Source: Shewanella sp. HN-41 (GTDB lineage Bacteria > Pseudomonadota > Gammaproteobacteria > Enterobacterales > Shewanellaceae). Taken from it: a stretch of 64,000 bases of DNA. The stretch lies in assembly GCF_000217915.1 (NCBI RefSeq), contig NZ_AFOZ01000014.1, positions 62,001 to 126,000 on the forward strand. Direction: 5' to 3'. Position numbers and translations under genes: made by a program. Below, piece by piece: positions 51,093 through 60,598 of this stretch. Numbering within the stretch: position 1 is the first letter of the stretch; each line of letters opens with the position of its first letter. The notes under the pieces were generated by a model. It saw only the letters and a program-made list of their open reading frames with translations, did no database searches and had not been told where the DNA came from.

Positions 51093-51341
51093 AACAGATT
51101 GGTTACTTAAAATTCAGCCCCAAGATTGTCCACCTTAAGTTCCATTACCATAGGAATTTATTGATCTTTGTCTCATTTTTGTGAGTCTGTTAGCAAAAGC
51201 CCGTGATGGGGTTTCATCTGCCTGAGATGCCTGCGATACTGCGTCCCTATCGAAACTTTGAGCCCCTTGCAAGTTTCTTGTATTGAGTGTTGCTAGCGTG
51301 CATTTTGACGATCAATTGAGCTATTTTTTTGTTGGAGCACC

Positions 51342-53306
51342 ATGGATAAGTCGTTAGAAAAATCCCTTCTTGTGTGGCTTAAGGCGCAAAAAAAAGCCTG
51401 CGGCAGGTTCCTGAAATTATCGATATGGCTAGGGATGCTAAGTGCTCTCGCCATGGTGGCACAGGCTTTTATGATTGCCACTATTCTCGATGGTGTGATT
51501 ATCGGCAATAAACTTCTCCCCCTTGCCGATGCAGCGCCGTACGTTGCAACCAATGCCAGTAGTTACATTCCCCATTTTATCGCCTTGATTGGCTTAATCT
51601 TGCTGCGATCATTACTTGCCTATGGCCGTGAAAGGGCAAGTTTTGAGGCCGGGAAACGACTGCGTGAGCATATTCGCCGCCAAGTTTTAGATAAACTGAC
51701 TCGGCTTGGTCCAGCCTTTATTAAGGGCAAACCCGCGGGTAGTTGGGCCAGCATAGTGCTAGAGCAAGTTGAAGATTTACAAGACTTTTACGCTCGATAT
51801 TTACCTCAAATCGCCCTAGCAACTTTTATCCCGATCCTGATCCTTGCGGCGGTATTCCCAATTAACTGGGCGGCGGGATTGATCCTGTTGCTGACAGCGC
51901 CCCTCATTCCCTTATTTATGATCTTGGTGGGTATGGGAGCAGCCGATGCTAATCGTAAAAACTTCAATGCGTTAGCTAGGTTAAGTGGCCATTTTATGGA
52001 TAGATTAAAAGGTCTGAGCACCCTAAAGCTATTCCACCGTGGTGATGCCGAGCTTAAGGTGATCGCCGATGCTTCTGAGGAGTTTCGCAGTCGCACTATG
52101 GCGGTGCTGCGTATGGCATTTTTAAGTTCGGCGGTGCTGGAATTTTTTGCAGCTGTATCGATTGCCGTGTTAGCCGTTTATTTTGGATTCAATTACTTAG
52201 GTCACTTGGATTTTGGCTACTATGGTGCACATGCCACTATCAGTTCGAGTACCAGTCCTGAAATGGGGGGTATTCCCTTTAGCTTATTTACGGGACTATT
52301 TATTTTGATCTTAGCCCCGGAGTTTTATCAACCGCTGCGGGATATGGGCGCCCATTATCATGCTAAGGCGCAGGCCATAGGCGCCGCTGAAGCACTATTG
52401 ATACTACTCGAGCATCCTGAGCCTGCAACCGTGGGGAAAGTGCAGATCGGGGAGTTAGACAGCTTGTGTGCGCAGGATCTTGAGGTGTTCAGCCTCGATG
52501 GCGCTCGGCTATTAGGCCCCTTAAGTTTTACCCTCAAACAGGGCCAGCATTTGGCCTTAGTGGGCCCGAGCGGTGCGGGTAAGAGCAGCTTACTCAACGC
52601 CTTTTTAGGTTTCTTACCCTACCGAGGCAGCCTACAGATTAACGGCCATGAATTGGCTTCACTCGATTTAGCCCATTGGCGTCAGCAGTTGGCTTGGCTT
52701 GGGCAAGAGCCGCAATTATTCCATGGCACAGTGCGGGAAAACGTGGCCTTAGCCAATCCTTCAATGACCGATGATCAAATTTGGCACTGGCTAGAGGCGG
52801 CCAATATCAAAGACTTTTTTAAGGTGCAACCACAGGGCTTAGCGTCCGCCGTTGGCGAACAATCCTCAGGATTATCCGTAGGCCAAGCCCAGCGCATCGC
52901 CCTTGCACGGGCTTTAGGGCAGGAGGCGCGTTTATTTGTCCTCGATGAGCCCACCGCTAGCTTAGATAGCCAGAGTGAACAACTGGTGAGTTCTGCCCTA
53001 AATGTGGCCATGAAAGACAGCATGTGCCTGATGGTAACCCATAGATTAGACTTGCTAGATCAAATGGATACCATTCTAGTGCTGGATAAGGGCGAGATAG
53101 TGCAGCGGGGGGATTTTATGACCCTATCCAACAGCCCTGGATTATTCCAAACCATGCTAAGGGAAAATGTGGCATCGGTGGTGGATATTGAACTGCTAGT
53201 ACCATCGCAGGTGGAGGAAGACAGTTTGCAACCTGATAGCACTTTAGCTGTGACTCTGGTTGAGCGTTGCTCAGATAGCGATGGTAGCAAAGGAGAAGCG
53301 CAATGA
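51342..53306 (+). CDS. cydD: Heterodimeric thiol ABC exporter subunit CydD
   Basis: Half of the CydDC exporter (cysteine/glutathione to the periplasm), needed for cytochrome bd assembly and c-type cytochrome maturation. The 654-residue protein is longer than E. coli CydD (588), with a tail after the ATPase (VDIELLVPSQVEED...). Six helices span about 20-350; the ATPase has Walker A GPSGAGKSS, signature SSGLSVGQAQRIALARAL and Walker B LFVLDEPTA. GGAG precedes the ATG. Its end overlaps cydC by 4 bases (ATGA). Confidence 0.93.
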   Translation: MDKSLEKSLLVWLKAQKKACGRFLKLSIWLGMLSALAMVAQAFMIATILDGVIIGNKLLPLADAAPYVATNASSYIPHFIALIGLILLRSLLAYGRERASFEAGKRLREHIRRQVLDKLTRLGPAFIKGKPAGSWASIVLEQVEDLQDFYARYLPQIALATFIPILILAAVFPINWAAGLILLLTAPLIPLFMILVGMGAADANRKNFNALARLSGHFMDRLKGLSTLKLFHRGDAELKVIADASEEFRSRTMAVLRMAFLSSAVLEFFAAVSIAVLAVYFGFNYLGHLDFGYYGAHATISSSTSPEMGGIPFSLFTGLFILILAPEFYQPLRDMGAHYHAKAQAIGAAEALLILLEHPEPATVGKVQIGELDSLCAQDLEVFSLDGARLLGPLSFTLKQGQHLALVGPSGAGKSSLLNAFLGFLPYRGSLQINGHELASLDLAHWRQQLAWLGQEPQLFHGTVRENVALANPSMTDDQIWHWLEAANIKDFFKVQPQGLASAVGEQSSGLSVGQAQRIALARALGQEARLFVLDEPTASLDSQSEQLVSSALNVAMKDSMCLMVTHRLDLLDQMDTILVLDKGEIVQRGDFMTLSNSPGLFQTMLRENVASVVDIELLVPSQVEEDSLQPDSTLAVTLVERCSDSDGSKGEAQ

Positions 53307-55054
53307 AAGTGCTAATCCCCTTTATCCGTTTGTTCTCCCGCCAATGGCTAATGATGTCCCTAGGGTTAGTGTTAACTCTGATCACCCTGATGGCTGGCAT
53401 AGGTTTGCTGTCACTTTCTGGCTGGTTTCTTTCCGCTACGGCTGTCGCAGGTTTGACAATAGTCACGGCGCAGTCCTTTAACTTTTTCACCCCCGCGGGC
53501 GGGGTACGCTTTTTATCCATCGCCCGTACAGCTAGCCGTTATGGCGAGCGTTTAGCGACCCACGAGGCGACTTTTAAGCTGCTGACCGAGTTACGGGTAT
53601 GGGCGTGGCGAAAGCTTTTTCCATTAAGTGCCAAGGATTTACAGGGCTTACGCCGCGGCGATATGCTCAATCGGTTAGTGGCCGATATTGATACTCTCGA
53701 CCATTTGTACCTGCGACTCATGACGCCTATGGCGGCATCGCTGTTGATGACGGGGTTTTTGTACCTGTTTCTCGCTTGGTTTGATGCCAAGCTTGCCTTG
53801 AGCCTGTGTTTATTCCTCGTCACCGTTTGGTTAGTGATGCCCTTGTTATTTTATCGTCTTGGCCATGGGCCGAGCCGCAGCATGCTAGAGACTAAGCGTC
53901 GGTACCGGGTGCAATTGCTGGATATCATTCAAGGTCAAGCTGAACTTAGCCTCTTCGGGGCGAATGACCGATACAGGCAAAAACTGAGCGATGCCGAAGC
54001 CGCACTCTATCGCAGTCAAAGTGCGATGGCCAAGATCACCGCGCTTAGCCAAGCCATGCTGATCCTCGCCACGGGGTCGGCCCTGATCATTATGCTGTAT
54101 CTTGCGGCAAATAGGGTGGGCGATGCCGAGCCGCCCGGGCCTATGTTTGCACTTATGGTGTTTGCGACTATGGCCTGCGTTGAGATGATGATGCCGATTG
54201 CGGGGGCATTTCAGCATTTATCGGGTTGTGTGCTTGCGGCAACGCGAATTAATGGGATCACGGAGCAAGCATCCGACATCTTATTTTCGGCGGATCATTC
54301 CCTTAGGGCGACAACGGGTGCCCTGCGCCTCGAAGACATTCATTTTGCCTATAGTGAAAATCAAACCGTGCTGCGGGGATTATCACTCGAGATAAAGGCG
54401 GGGCAGAAGGTTGCCCTGCTTGGCCCTACTGGGTGTGGTAAATCGAGTCTACTGGCCCTTATTACCCGCGAATGGCTGGCGCAGCAGGGGCACATTCGCC
54501 TCGATGGACTGTTAATCACTGAATACAGCGAGCGCGCGTTGCGGGAGTCTATGACCGTGGTGAGCCAGCGGATTTATTTGTTTGCGGGCACCCTTAGGGA
54601 GAATCTGGCCCTCGCACTGCCAGTGGTTCAAGGTCAAAAGCGCACTGCCCACGATGAGCGCTTTATTGATGTGCTTAAGCGAGTGGGCTTGGGGACCTTA
54701 CTCACAGAAGACAAACCACTGGATATGTGGATTGGCGAAGGTGGCCGACAATTATCCGGGGGTGAGCAGCGCCGTATCGGGGTGGCAAGGGCTTTGCTGC
54801 GCGATGCGCCGTTGTTACTACTGGATGAGCCAACCGAAGGGCTAGATAAGCGTACCGAACGGGAGATTTTAAGTTTACTGTTTGAATTTGCTAAGGATAA
54901 AACAATGCTTATGATTAGCCATCGTTTAACCGCTATGGCTAAAATGGACCAAATTCACCTGCTGGATGGCGGCAAGATTATGGCGTCGGGAGATCATCAG
55001 CAGTTACTTCAAGCGTGTCCAGCCTATCAGGCACTCTATCGTCGCTTGGGCTGA
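53303..55054 (+). CDS. cydC: Heterodimeric thiol ABC exporter subunit CydC
   Basis: Partner of CydD (583 residues; E. coli 573). Starts with LIPFIRLFSRQWLMMSLGL; family feature GIGLLSLSGWFLSATAVAG in helix 1-2. ATPase motifs: Walker A GPTGCGKSS, signature LSGGEQRRIGVARALL, Walker B LLLLDEPTEGLD and switch His in ISHRLTAM. Overlaps cydD by ATGA, so the two are co-translated. Helps the extensive cytochrome c machinery of a Shewanella-like organism. Confidence 0.94.
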   Translation: MKVLIPFIRLFSRQWLMMSLGLVLTLITLMAGIGLLSLSGWFLSATAVAGLTIVTAQSFNFFTPAGGVRFLSIARTASRYGERLATHEATFKLLTELRVWAWRKLFPLSAKDLQGLRRGDMLNRLVADIDTLDHLYLRLMTPMAASLLMTGFLYLFLAWFDAKLALSLCLFLVTVWLVMPLLFYRLGHGPSRSMLETKRRYRVQLLDIIQGQAELSLFGANDRYRQKLSDAEAALYRSQSAMAKITALSQAMLILATGSALIIMLYLAANRVGDAEPPGPMFALMVFATMACVEMMMPIAGAFQHLSGCVLAATRINGITEQASDILFSADHSLRATTGALRLEDIHFAYSENQTVLRGLSLEIKAGQKVALLGPTGCGKSSLLALITREWLAQQGHIRLDGLLITEYSERALRESMTVVSQRIYLFAGTLRENLALALPVVQGQKRTAHDERFIDVLKRVGLGTLLTEDKPLDMWIGEGGRQLSGGEQRRIGVARALLRDAPLLLLDEPTEGLDKRTEREILSLLFEFAKDKTMLMISHRLTAMAKMDQIHLLDGGKIMASGDHQQLLQACPAYQALYRRLG

Positions 55055-55086
55055 TCTAGACTGTTAATAAGAGTGAAAAATATTTG

Positions 55087-55671
55087 ATGAATAACTTAAT
55101 GCCCACAGAGCTTGCGCCGCAAATCAATGCCCATTTTAACGGCAAGTTTGAGGTGGAGCTTAAATATCGATTGACCGATCGCGACACGTTTTGGGCACGG
55201 TTACATGCCAAATCCCCCGAGGTGATGCTCGAGGATAACCTTGAGCATGATTGTTACTTTGACTCGCCATCAGCGTCTTTAAAATCTGAGAATAAGAGCT
55301 TATGTATCCGTGAGATGCAGCCTTCCGGCATTATGCTGTGGATTGTTAAAGGCCCCGAAAAGGATCGCTGCGAAGCGGTAAATATTAGCGATGTGGCTAA
55401 GGCCAAGAGCATGCTTGGGACATTAGGCTATCAATGCGTGTTCGAGATCAACAAGCGACGTAGCGTGTATTTTCTGGGGAAGTTCCATTTAACCTTAGAC
55501 AGTCTCGAGGGGTTAGGGGACTTTGCCGAGTTGGCGATTATGACAGACGATGAGGCTATGTTGCCCGTTTATGAGTTGCAGTTACTGGCGCTTGCCGCTG
55601 AGCTGGGTTTAAATGAATCACAGCGGGAGTTTTTATCCTATCGCCAACTGCAGGAAACCCTAAAGGCTTAA
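55087..55671 (+). CDS. CYTH-domain protein (class IV adenylate cyclase/triphosphatase family)
   Basis: A 194-residue single CYTH tunnel-fold protein. The N-terminal ExExK motif is EVELKYRL; further conserved charged positions are NKSLCIREM, LWIVKGPEKDRCEAV and LTLDSLEGLGDFAELAI. Members are class IV adenylate cyclases (CyaB), tripolyphosphatases or thiamine triphosphatases, and the sequence alone does not decide. ATG 55087 is used; the preceding codon is a TTG. It follows cydC by about 30 bases and could be on the same message. Confidence 0.87.
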   Translation: MNNLMPTELAPQINAHFNGKFEVELKYRLTDRDTFWARLHAKSPEVMLEDNLEHDCYFDSPSASLKSENKSLCIREMQPSGIMLWIVKGPEKDRCEAVNISDVAKAKSMLGTLGYQCVFEINKRRSVYFLGKFHLTLDSLEGLGDFAELAIMTDDEAMLPVYELQLLALAAELGLNESQREFLSYRQLQETLKA

Positions 55672-55769
55672 ACTGCTAAGCTAAAGTGGCACCAAGTCCT
55701 TTTGGTCAGGTATCCAGATAAATTTAACTGATTGGTAGTATTGCGAGATAGCTAGGCTATTAGCTTGAA

Positions 55770-55946
55770 CTAGCCTAAGCGTTGTGAAAAGGCTAAATAA
55801 CGTTTTACTTCATCCTCGGGGAAACGTAATTCTTCCCCCTCTTTAATACTGCTAAGTAAATTTTCCCGCGCGTAACGTTTAATGGTGGCGGGGGATTTAT
55901 CGAGCAACTTACAAACTTCATCTAAGCTGAGTAAATGATCACTCAT
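55770..55946 (-). CDS. Small helix-turn-helix (MerR/excisionase-like) protein, 58 residues
   Basis: A short gene easily missed. The 58-residue product has a winged-helix DNA-binding pattern: LLSLDEVCKLLDKSPATIKR for the helix-turn-helix, RYARENLLSS, then the wing EGEELRFPEDEVKRYLAF. This is the HTH_17/AlpA layout seen in excisionases and small phage or plasmid regulators. ATG 55946 is preceded by GGGAG 6 bases upstream, supporting real translation. It is convergent with the CYTH gene, and DUF599 lies upstream on the same strand. No integrase is nearby, so it is probably a stand-alone regulator rather than an excisionase. Confidence 0.72.
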   Translation of the reverse strand: MSDHLLSLDEVCKLLDKSPATIKRYARENLLSSIKEGEELRFPEDEVKRYLAFSQRLG

Positions 55947-56040
55947 AGCAAGCTCCCAAGTGTTGGCTGGAATTTAACTAGATGAGTATAGAACAAGAAT
56001 GAGACTGCAATCCCAAGAGACTGCAGTCTTAACGGGGGGA

Positions 56041-56775
56041 TTAGGCTTGTTTGCGTTTAGCTTCACGGGTTTGATATTCGATACCTAAGTGTGCTTTGGC
56101 CGCTGTGATCGCCAAAACGGCGCGGGATTTAAATTCACGGCGGTATAGGGTTATCACCACAAAGAGGCTAGCCGCAATAAAGAGGATGGGATGGACAAAC
56201 CAACACAGGACTGCCATCGAGAAATAATAAGCCCGCAGACCATAGTTATAGGTGTGAGCCGCTTGGTCTTGTACCGTGGCCATTTGTCTTGCATAGGCTT
56301 TGAGATTCTCATTTGAGCTATCCGCGTCCAATGGCCCTGCGCCTATCATCACATTGACAAAGCCGTATTGGCGCATCGACCAAGTAAACTGGAAGAAGGC
56401 CATCACAAAGATCACCACCAATAGGGCTAACTTCACTTGCACTAGTGAATGATTGGGTGGCGTCGCATAGGGAATAGTGGCTATAACCGCCTCGAGGCGC
56501 TCGACCTGGGCAAATAAGGTCAGCACCCCCGCGAGCACAAACAGTGTGGTCGAGGCGAAAAAGGCAATATTGCGCTCAAGGTTTGCCAGTAGCGCCGCAT
56601 CACCCACGCGCACACCGCGGGTCATCACCTCAAGCATCCAGTAAATTCTATGCTTATGCAGCCCCCGGGCAATACAGTCGGTATTCTTCGCCTTACGACG
56701 GGCAAAGGCGGTATAGCCAGCCCAAGAAACGATAAACCACACCAATGCAGAAATATCTAATAGGGAGAATGTCAT
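56041..56775 (-). CDS. DUF599 family membrane protein
   Basis: A 244-residue membrane protein with four main helices (about 5-20, 72-92, 112-132 and 188-212). Family features: SWAGYTAFARRKA after helix 1, KHRIYWMLEVMTRGVRVGDAALLANLERNIAFFAS, FTWSMRQYGFVNVMIGA and YNYGLRAYYFSMAVL. Function unknown. Stands alone downstream (on its strand) of a 900-base gap rich in repeats. Confidence 0.9.
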   Translation of the reverse strand: MTFSLLDISALVWFIVSWAGYTAFARRKAKNTDCIARGLHKHRIYWMLEVMTRGVRVGDAALLANLERNIAFFASTTLFVLAGVLTLFAQVERLEAVIATIPYATPPNHSLVQVKLALLVVIFVMAFFQFTWSMRQYGFVNVMIGAGPLDADSSNENLKAYARQMATVQDQAAHTYNYGLRAYYFSMAVLCWFVHPILFIAASLFVVITLYRREFKSRAVLAITAAKAHLGIEYQTREAKRKQA

Positions 56776-56977
56776 AGTTGCCTTGAGAAAGTGACTTTGA
56801 GAAAGTAAAAAATCGATTGATTGAATAGTGATTATGAAGGTTTTTATCTCTTAGGCGCAATCCCCTAGTATCACTTTGAAATCCATCCTATTCACAATTT
56901 GAAGCCGCTCACATTGATGTTGAAATCCCTCTTTAGCTCAGACTTATTTGGGGAAAAATTCTCGTGAGGTAAGTTAG

Positions 56978-57500
56978 TTAGAAAAGTGCGTTGGGGTAGT
57001 ACCTTGGGTCAGAGTGCTGAGGGAGTAAAGCGAAGTAGTATAGCTTTGCGCGTCCAGACATCCTCCGACAGCGGTTCGCCATGGCATTTGCTCACCGACA
57101 CGGTGAATAGAAACCTAGGGGTTCTGAGCTTATGAACTAGAGCCATGGACGGCGAACTGGCCGTTAAACAAGGATGTTGTTCAAGTCCGTCCGTGGATGC
57201 TCGGCCGCCCCGTCCATGGGGCGGACGGTCGTCTCCGAAAATCGCCTTGGCTCACCTATCTAACATTAGCGTCATCTGGTGATCTGATTCGACTCGGCAT
57301 CTGATAGGCAGGATGCCTGAATGTCGTGAAGTGCATGGTCAATGATGTTCCATACATCATACTGACATTTTCCATTTCCCTATGGATCAGATGCACGAGA
57401 ACGACTATGGCTTGCTCACGCAACGACCGCAAATGCCCTGCGGCAACTCCGGGGGGGATGGTGAACTTCTGTGATTTCAGTGTCGGCGGTTAGCCCTAAA
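56978..57500. repeat. GC-rich structured repeat-like block with hairpins
   Basis: About 520 bases, more GC-rich than its surroundings and without a convincing gene. It contains a perfect hairpin CCGCCCC/GGGGCGG (57205-57211 and 57218-57224) and a larger inverted repeat GTTCGCCATGGC (57074-57085) with GCCATGGACGGCGAAC (57142-57157), flanked by ACATCC and GGATGT. On the minus strand a 34-codon frame runs 57082-56978 (MANRCRRMSGRAKLYYFALL...), and a second open stretch covers about 57490-57260. It looks like a mobile or structured repeat unit of the genome; I cannot name it. Confidence 0.5.
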
Positions 57501-57709
57501 AGAGTTATGCCTGTCCCATCTTTTTCCCATCTTTTTGTCTGTTTTATAAAATTGTAAGTAAGAACAAAGACAAATATCGTTGCCTAGTAAAACAAGCATA
57601 ACTTTGAGGGAAAGCAACACCAACCCTTGAAGATAAATCTGTGGTAAATATCTCATTTTGCTCAGTTTCAGGTTATGCTTAGTTAAGTTTAAAAAGTGTG
57701 TGGAACATT

Positions 57710-59085
57710 ATGAAGGCGATGGAAACTGCCAAGATGAAGATCGTTATAGCAGTTTTCATTTTGGTGTATAGCGGATTAAGTTTTGTCACAGTAGAGTACC
57801 TGCAACAAAGTTATCATCGCGATAAAGATGCTGCCGAGTACCAAGATTTATCCCAACGTTTATCCTTGATCCGTGCCAATATTGAGGCAAATGTTAATGC
57901 GGAAATTTTTCTTATCGATAGCTTGGCAACCTTGATTACCTTTGCTCCCAACACTACGTTTCCTCAATGGGAGGAAGTGGCTAAACAATTAGTTAAAAAA
58001 CAAAACATATCAAAAATTTAGGTGTTTCACCTAACGATGTTATATCGTTTATTTATCCCCTCAAAGGTAACGAGCGAGCGATGGGGCTCGACTTTCGAGA
58101 GCACGCCGAACAGTGGCAAGAGATTGAGCGGGCGCGGCAATCACAAAGTGTTACTATTTCTGGGCCCTTAATCTTAGAGCAAGGCGGGCAAGCTATTATC
58201 GGTCGAATGCCGCTGTTTTTCGATCCGCCTGAAAATACTGACTATTGGGGACACTGCAGTGTAGTGATAGACATTGTTGCCTTATTTGCGGATTCAGGGG
58301 TTAATGATATCCCTAACAATGTGCAGCTCGCTATCCGAGGTTTAAATGCCTCTGGGCCAAATGGTGCGGTGTTTTTGGGCGATGCCAGTGTGTTTGATAA
58401 TCCCTTAGTGAGTGAAACCATTAATTTGGTTAATGGTAGCTGGTTTATGGCAATGAAACTGACCGAAAACAGGCAACCAAGGTCATTGAAAAGCTTTCTT
58501 AGTGACAATGTTGTAAGGATCACTGGTTACGGGATTGCGTTATTGTTTATGTTAAGTTTTATGTTTATTTTCAAAGCGTATCGCATCGCGCATCGTGTCT
58601 CCTTGCTGGATGTATTAACAAAACTCCCTAACCGCCGTTATGCCATGCTAGTGCTGGAACAGTTATCGCAAGCCAGAAGCAATGGCGGAAACTTTACTGT
58701 TATTAACATTGACTTAAATCGATTTAAGCAGATTAACGACACATATGGTCATAGCGTGGGCGATGCCTTTTTGATTGAAGTGGCTTTACGATTAAAGCAA
58801 ACGCTTCGCGCCTCAGACACTGTTGCTAGGCTCGGCGGCGATGAGTTTCTATTGATATTACCGCGCTTGAGTAGCGAAATGGAAATTAACCATATTCGTG
58901 AGAAACTTGAATCACAGGTTTGCCGTGAGCCTTTTCATTACAATGAGGTGCAACTTGAAATCAGCTTAAGTCTTGGGGTAGCAACTTATCCTAACGACGC
59001 CAGCACCATTTCAGAGTTACTTCACCGCGCCGATCAAGCTATGTATTTGGATAAGCAAGCTCGTACAGCTAAAGCGAGACATTAA
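57710..59085 (+). pseudogene. CHASE-GGDEF diguanylate cyclase with a frameshift
   Basis: A membrane diguanylate cyclase split by a frame change. The first part (57710-58021) has a membrane helix (IVIAVFILVYSGLSFVTVEY) and the start of a CHASE sensor domain, then meets TAG at 58019. The continuation in the other frame, LGVSPNDVISFIYPLKGNER then AMGLDFREHAEQW, completes CHASE, a second helix (about 58515-58575) and a GGDEF domain with RLGGDEFLLI intact. One A missing from the run at 58012-58016 (TCAAAAATTTA) would explain the break. The stop overlaps the next gene's ATG (TAATG), so the pair was built as one unit. Confidence 0.85.
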
Positions 59086-60049
59086 TGAAGCTATCTATTG
59101 CAACTTTAATCTTTGTGTCTGTTTTGATGCCATCCCTAATCGCTGTTGCTAGCGAGGATGATGGCGCTAAAAAGAATAACAGTGATGCACAAGCGACTGT
59201 CGCTCATCAAGATCCTGCACCAATGATAGTGACCTATGTTGATGCCAGTGATCTTAAACGTAACCCTAATAACGTTTACTTCAGTTCTTTGCTTAAATTG
59301 GCGCTCGAAAAGTCTATCGAACGCTTTGGCGCTTATCAGTTAAATCCTGTCAATGTGGATATTTCTCAAAAACGCCAATTGCGCGAACTCGATAAAGGCA
59401 GTATTAGCGTATTTTGGACTATGACCTCCTACGCGCGTGAAGCCGATATGCTCCCTGTGCGGGTGCCTCTCACCAAAGGCATGTACGGTATTCGATTAAT
59501 GGCGATTAATCGCGCCGATCACGATATGTTTAGTGCCGTATCAAACGTTAAACAGTTAGCCAAGTGGAAGGCGTTACTCGGTCGAGACTGGCCCGATACC
59601 GCCATAATGCGGGTGAATCGGTTAGATGTGCGTAGTGATGTGGCCGAAGGCGATCTGTATAACGTGCTCGATAAATACCAAGGTAACTATTTTCCACGGG
59701 CGGTGACTGAGATATATAGCGAGCTTGATAGACGCCCTGAACTAAATATTGAGGCCGACGAACATTTAGGTCTGGTATATCCAACTGCTGTATATTTTTT
59801 GTGTCTAAAGCTAATACAGCACTTGCCGAGCGCTTAGAGTATGGCCTGCGACAAGCGCAGCAAGATGGCTCATTTGATGCGCTTTTTTATGAGTTTCCTC
59901 CTCATAAAATGGCGTTTAAACGTACACAATTTTCAAAGCGAAAACTCTTGTATATCGACAATCCTCTGTTACCCAAAAGCTGCGATGTTGAGTTAATTCA
60001 GCGGATGCAACATGAGGTGATCAATAAATTTAGTTACCCATCGAATTAG
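59085..60049 (+). pseudogene. Periplasmic solute-binding-like protein with a frameshift
   Basis: A secreted protein with a signal peptide (ending IAVAS) and a periplasmic binding-protein-like fold: IVTYVDASDLKRNP, YFSSLLKLALEKSIERFGAY, SISVFWTMTSYAREADM, PVRVPLTKGMYGIRLMAIN. The frame stops at 59837, but a second frame from 59801 (VSKANTALAERLEYGLRQAQ) continues the fold to 60049. A single T missing from T6 at 59795-59800 would join them as VYFFVSKANT. Coupled by TAATG to the CHASE-GGDEF gene, so it probably feeds a ligand signal to the cyclase. Confidence 0.82.
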
Positions 60050-60280
60050 AGCCAAGAGATAGGGCATGCATAACTCTTTCAATGTGAGAAGTTAACTCTG
60101 CTGTCACGGAAGTTCACCGATCCCCTGCTAAGTGACTGCAGGGCGTTGAAGAAAATAGTGTGAGCTCGGCGAATATTTAATGAACCATTCATTGTAAAAT
60201 TTTCGAAAAATATAATTGAAAAAGAAAATTTTTAAATTTATTAGATGGTTAGATGGGAGTTAAGCATTGTCATGTAAGTG

Positions 60281-60432
60281 GCCGTTGGCGGCATGGCCGC
60301 TCTTTCACATCCATGTAAACGCGGCATTTACACTTCCATGCATTGCAGATGCCGCCGTCGAGCCTATAGGGATATATTTACGGCGAGTCACTGGAATGAC
60401 ACTGCTTAATGATTACATAACTGAAAAGCTAA
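60281..60432 (+). repeat. Dispersed repeat, copy 2
   Basis: Matches 3500-3663 in opposite orientation. It contains the perfect hairpin GCGGC-ATG-GCCGC (60288-60300) near its left end and the shared words CCTATAGGG and GTCACTGGAATGAC. A 63-codon frame crosses it but is unlikely to be a gene. It occupies the 549-base gap between the binding-protein gene and putA; the rest of the gap (60050-60280) holds an AT-rich run near 60195-60245 and nothing recognised. Confidence 0.65.
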
Positions 60433-60548
60433 GACTTCCACAATGTTCAGTTCTCTAAAAGCTATCCCTAAAAAATGATGGGGGAACCAATGATACCAGT
60501 GATTATTTCTCGAATTGAATTTGGGGATAAGCATTCGCTGCCCAATAA

Positions 60549-60575
60549 AAAAGCCAGACTCAGTCTGGCTTTTGT
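60549..60575. terminator. Terminator downstream of putA
   Basis: Stem AAAAGCCAGA (60549-60558) and TCTGGCTTTT (60564-60573), loop CTCAG; U-runs on both strands. Confidence 0.85.
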
Positions 60576-60598
60576 TTAATACTCACTAGTGAGCGATA

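Noticed and set aside
51200..51250. Possible TPP riboswitch upstream of cydD (CTGAGATG at 51222-51229)
   Set aside because: Only the CTGAGA word is present; the downstream CTGAT and GGxTAATGCC parts of the thi-box are absent and cydD is not a thiamine gene.
55770..55946. Prophage or integrative element suggested by the excisionase-like protein
   Set aside because: No integrase, attachment repeats or phage genes occur nearby.
56984..57200. Group II intron 5' end (GTGCG with domain-I-like sequence)
   Set aside because: No domain V hairpin or reverse transcriptase frame is found in the following bases.
60267..60458. 63-codon frame inside dispersed repeat copy 2
   Set aside because: Same reasoning as for copy 1; only the repeat itself is supported.
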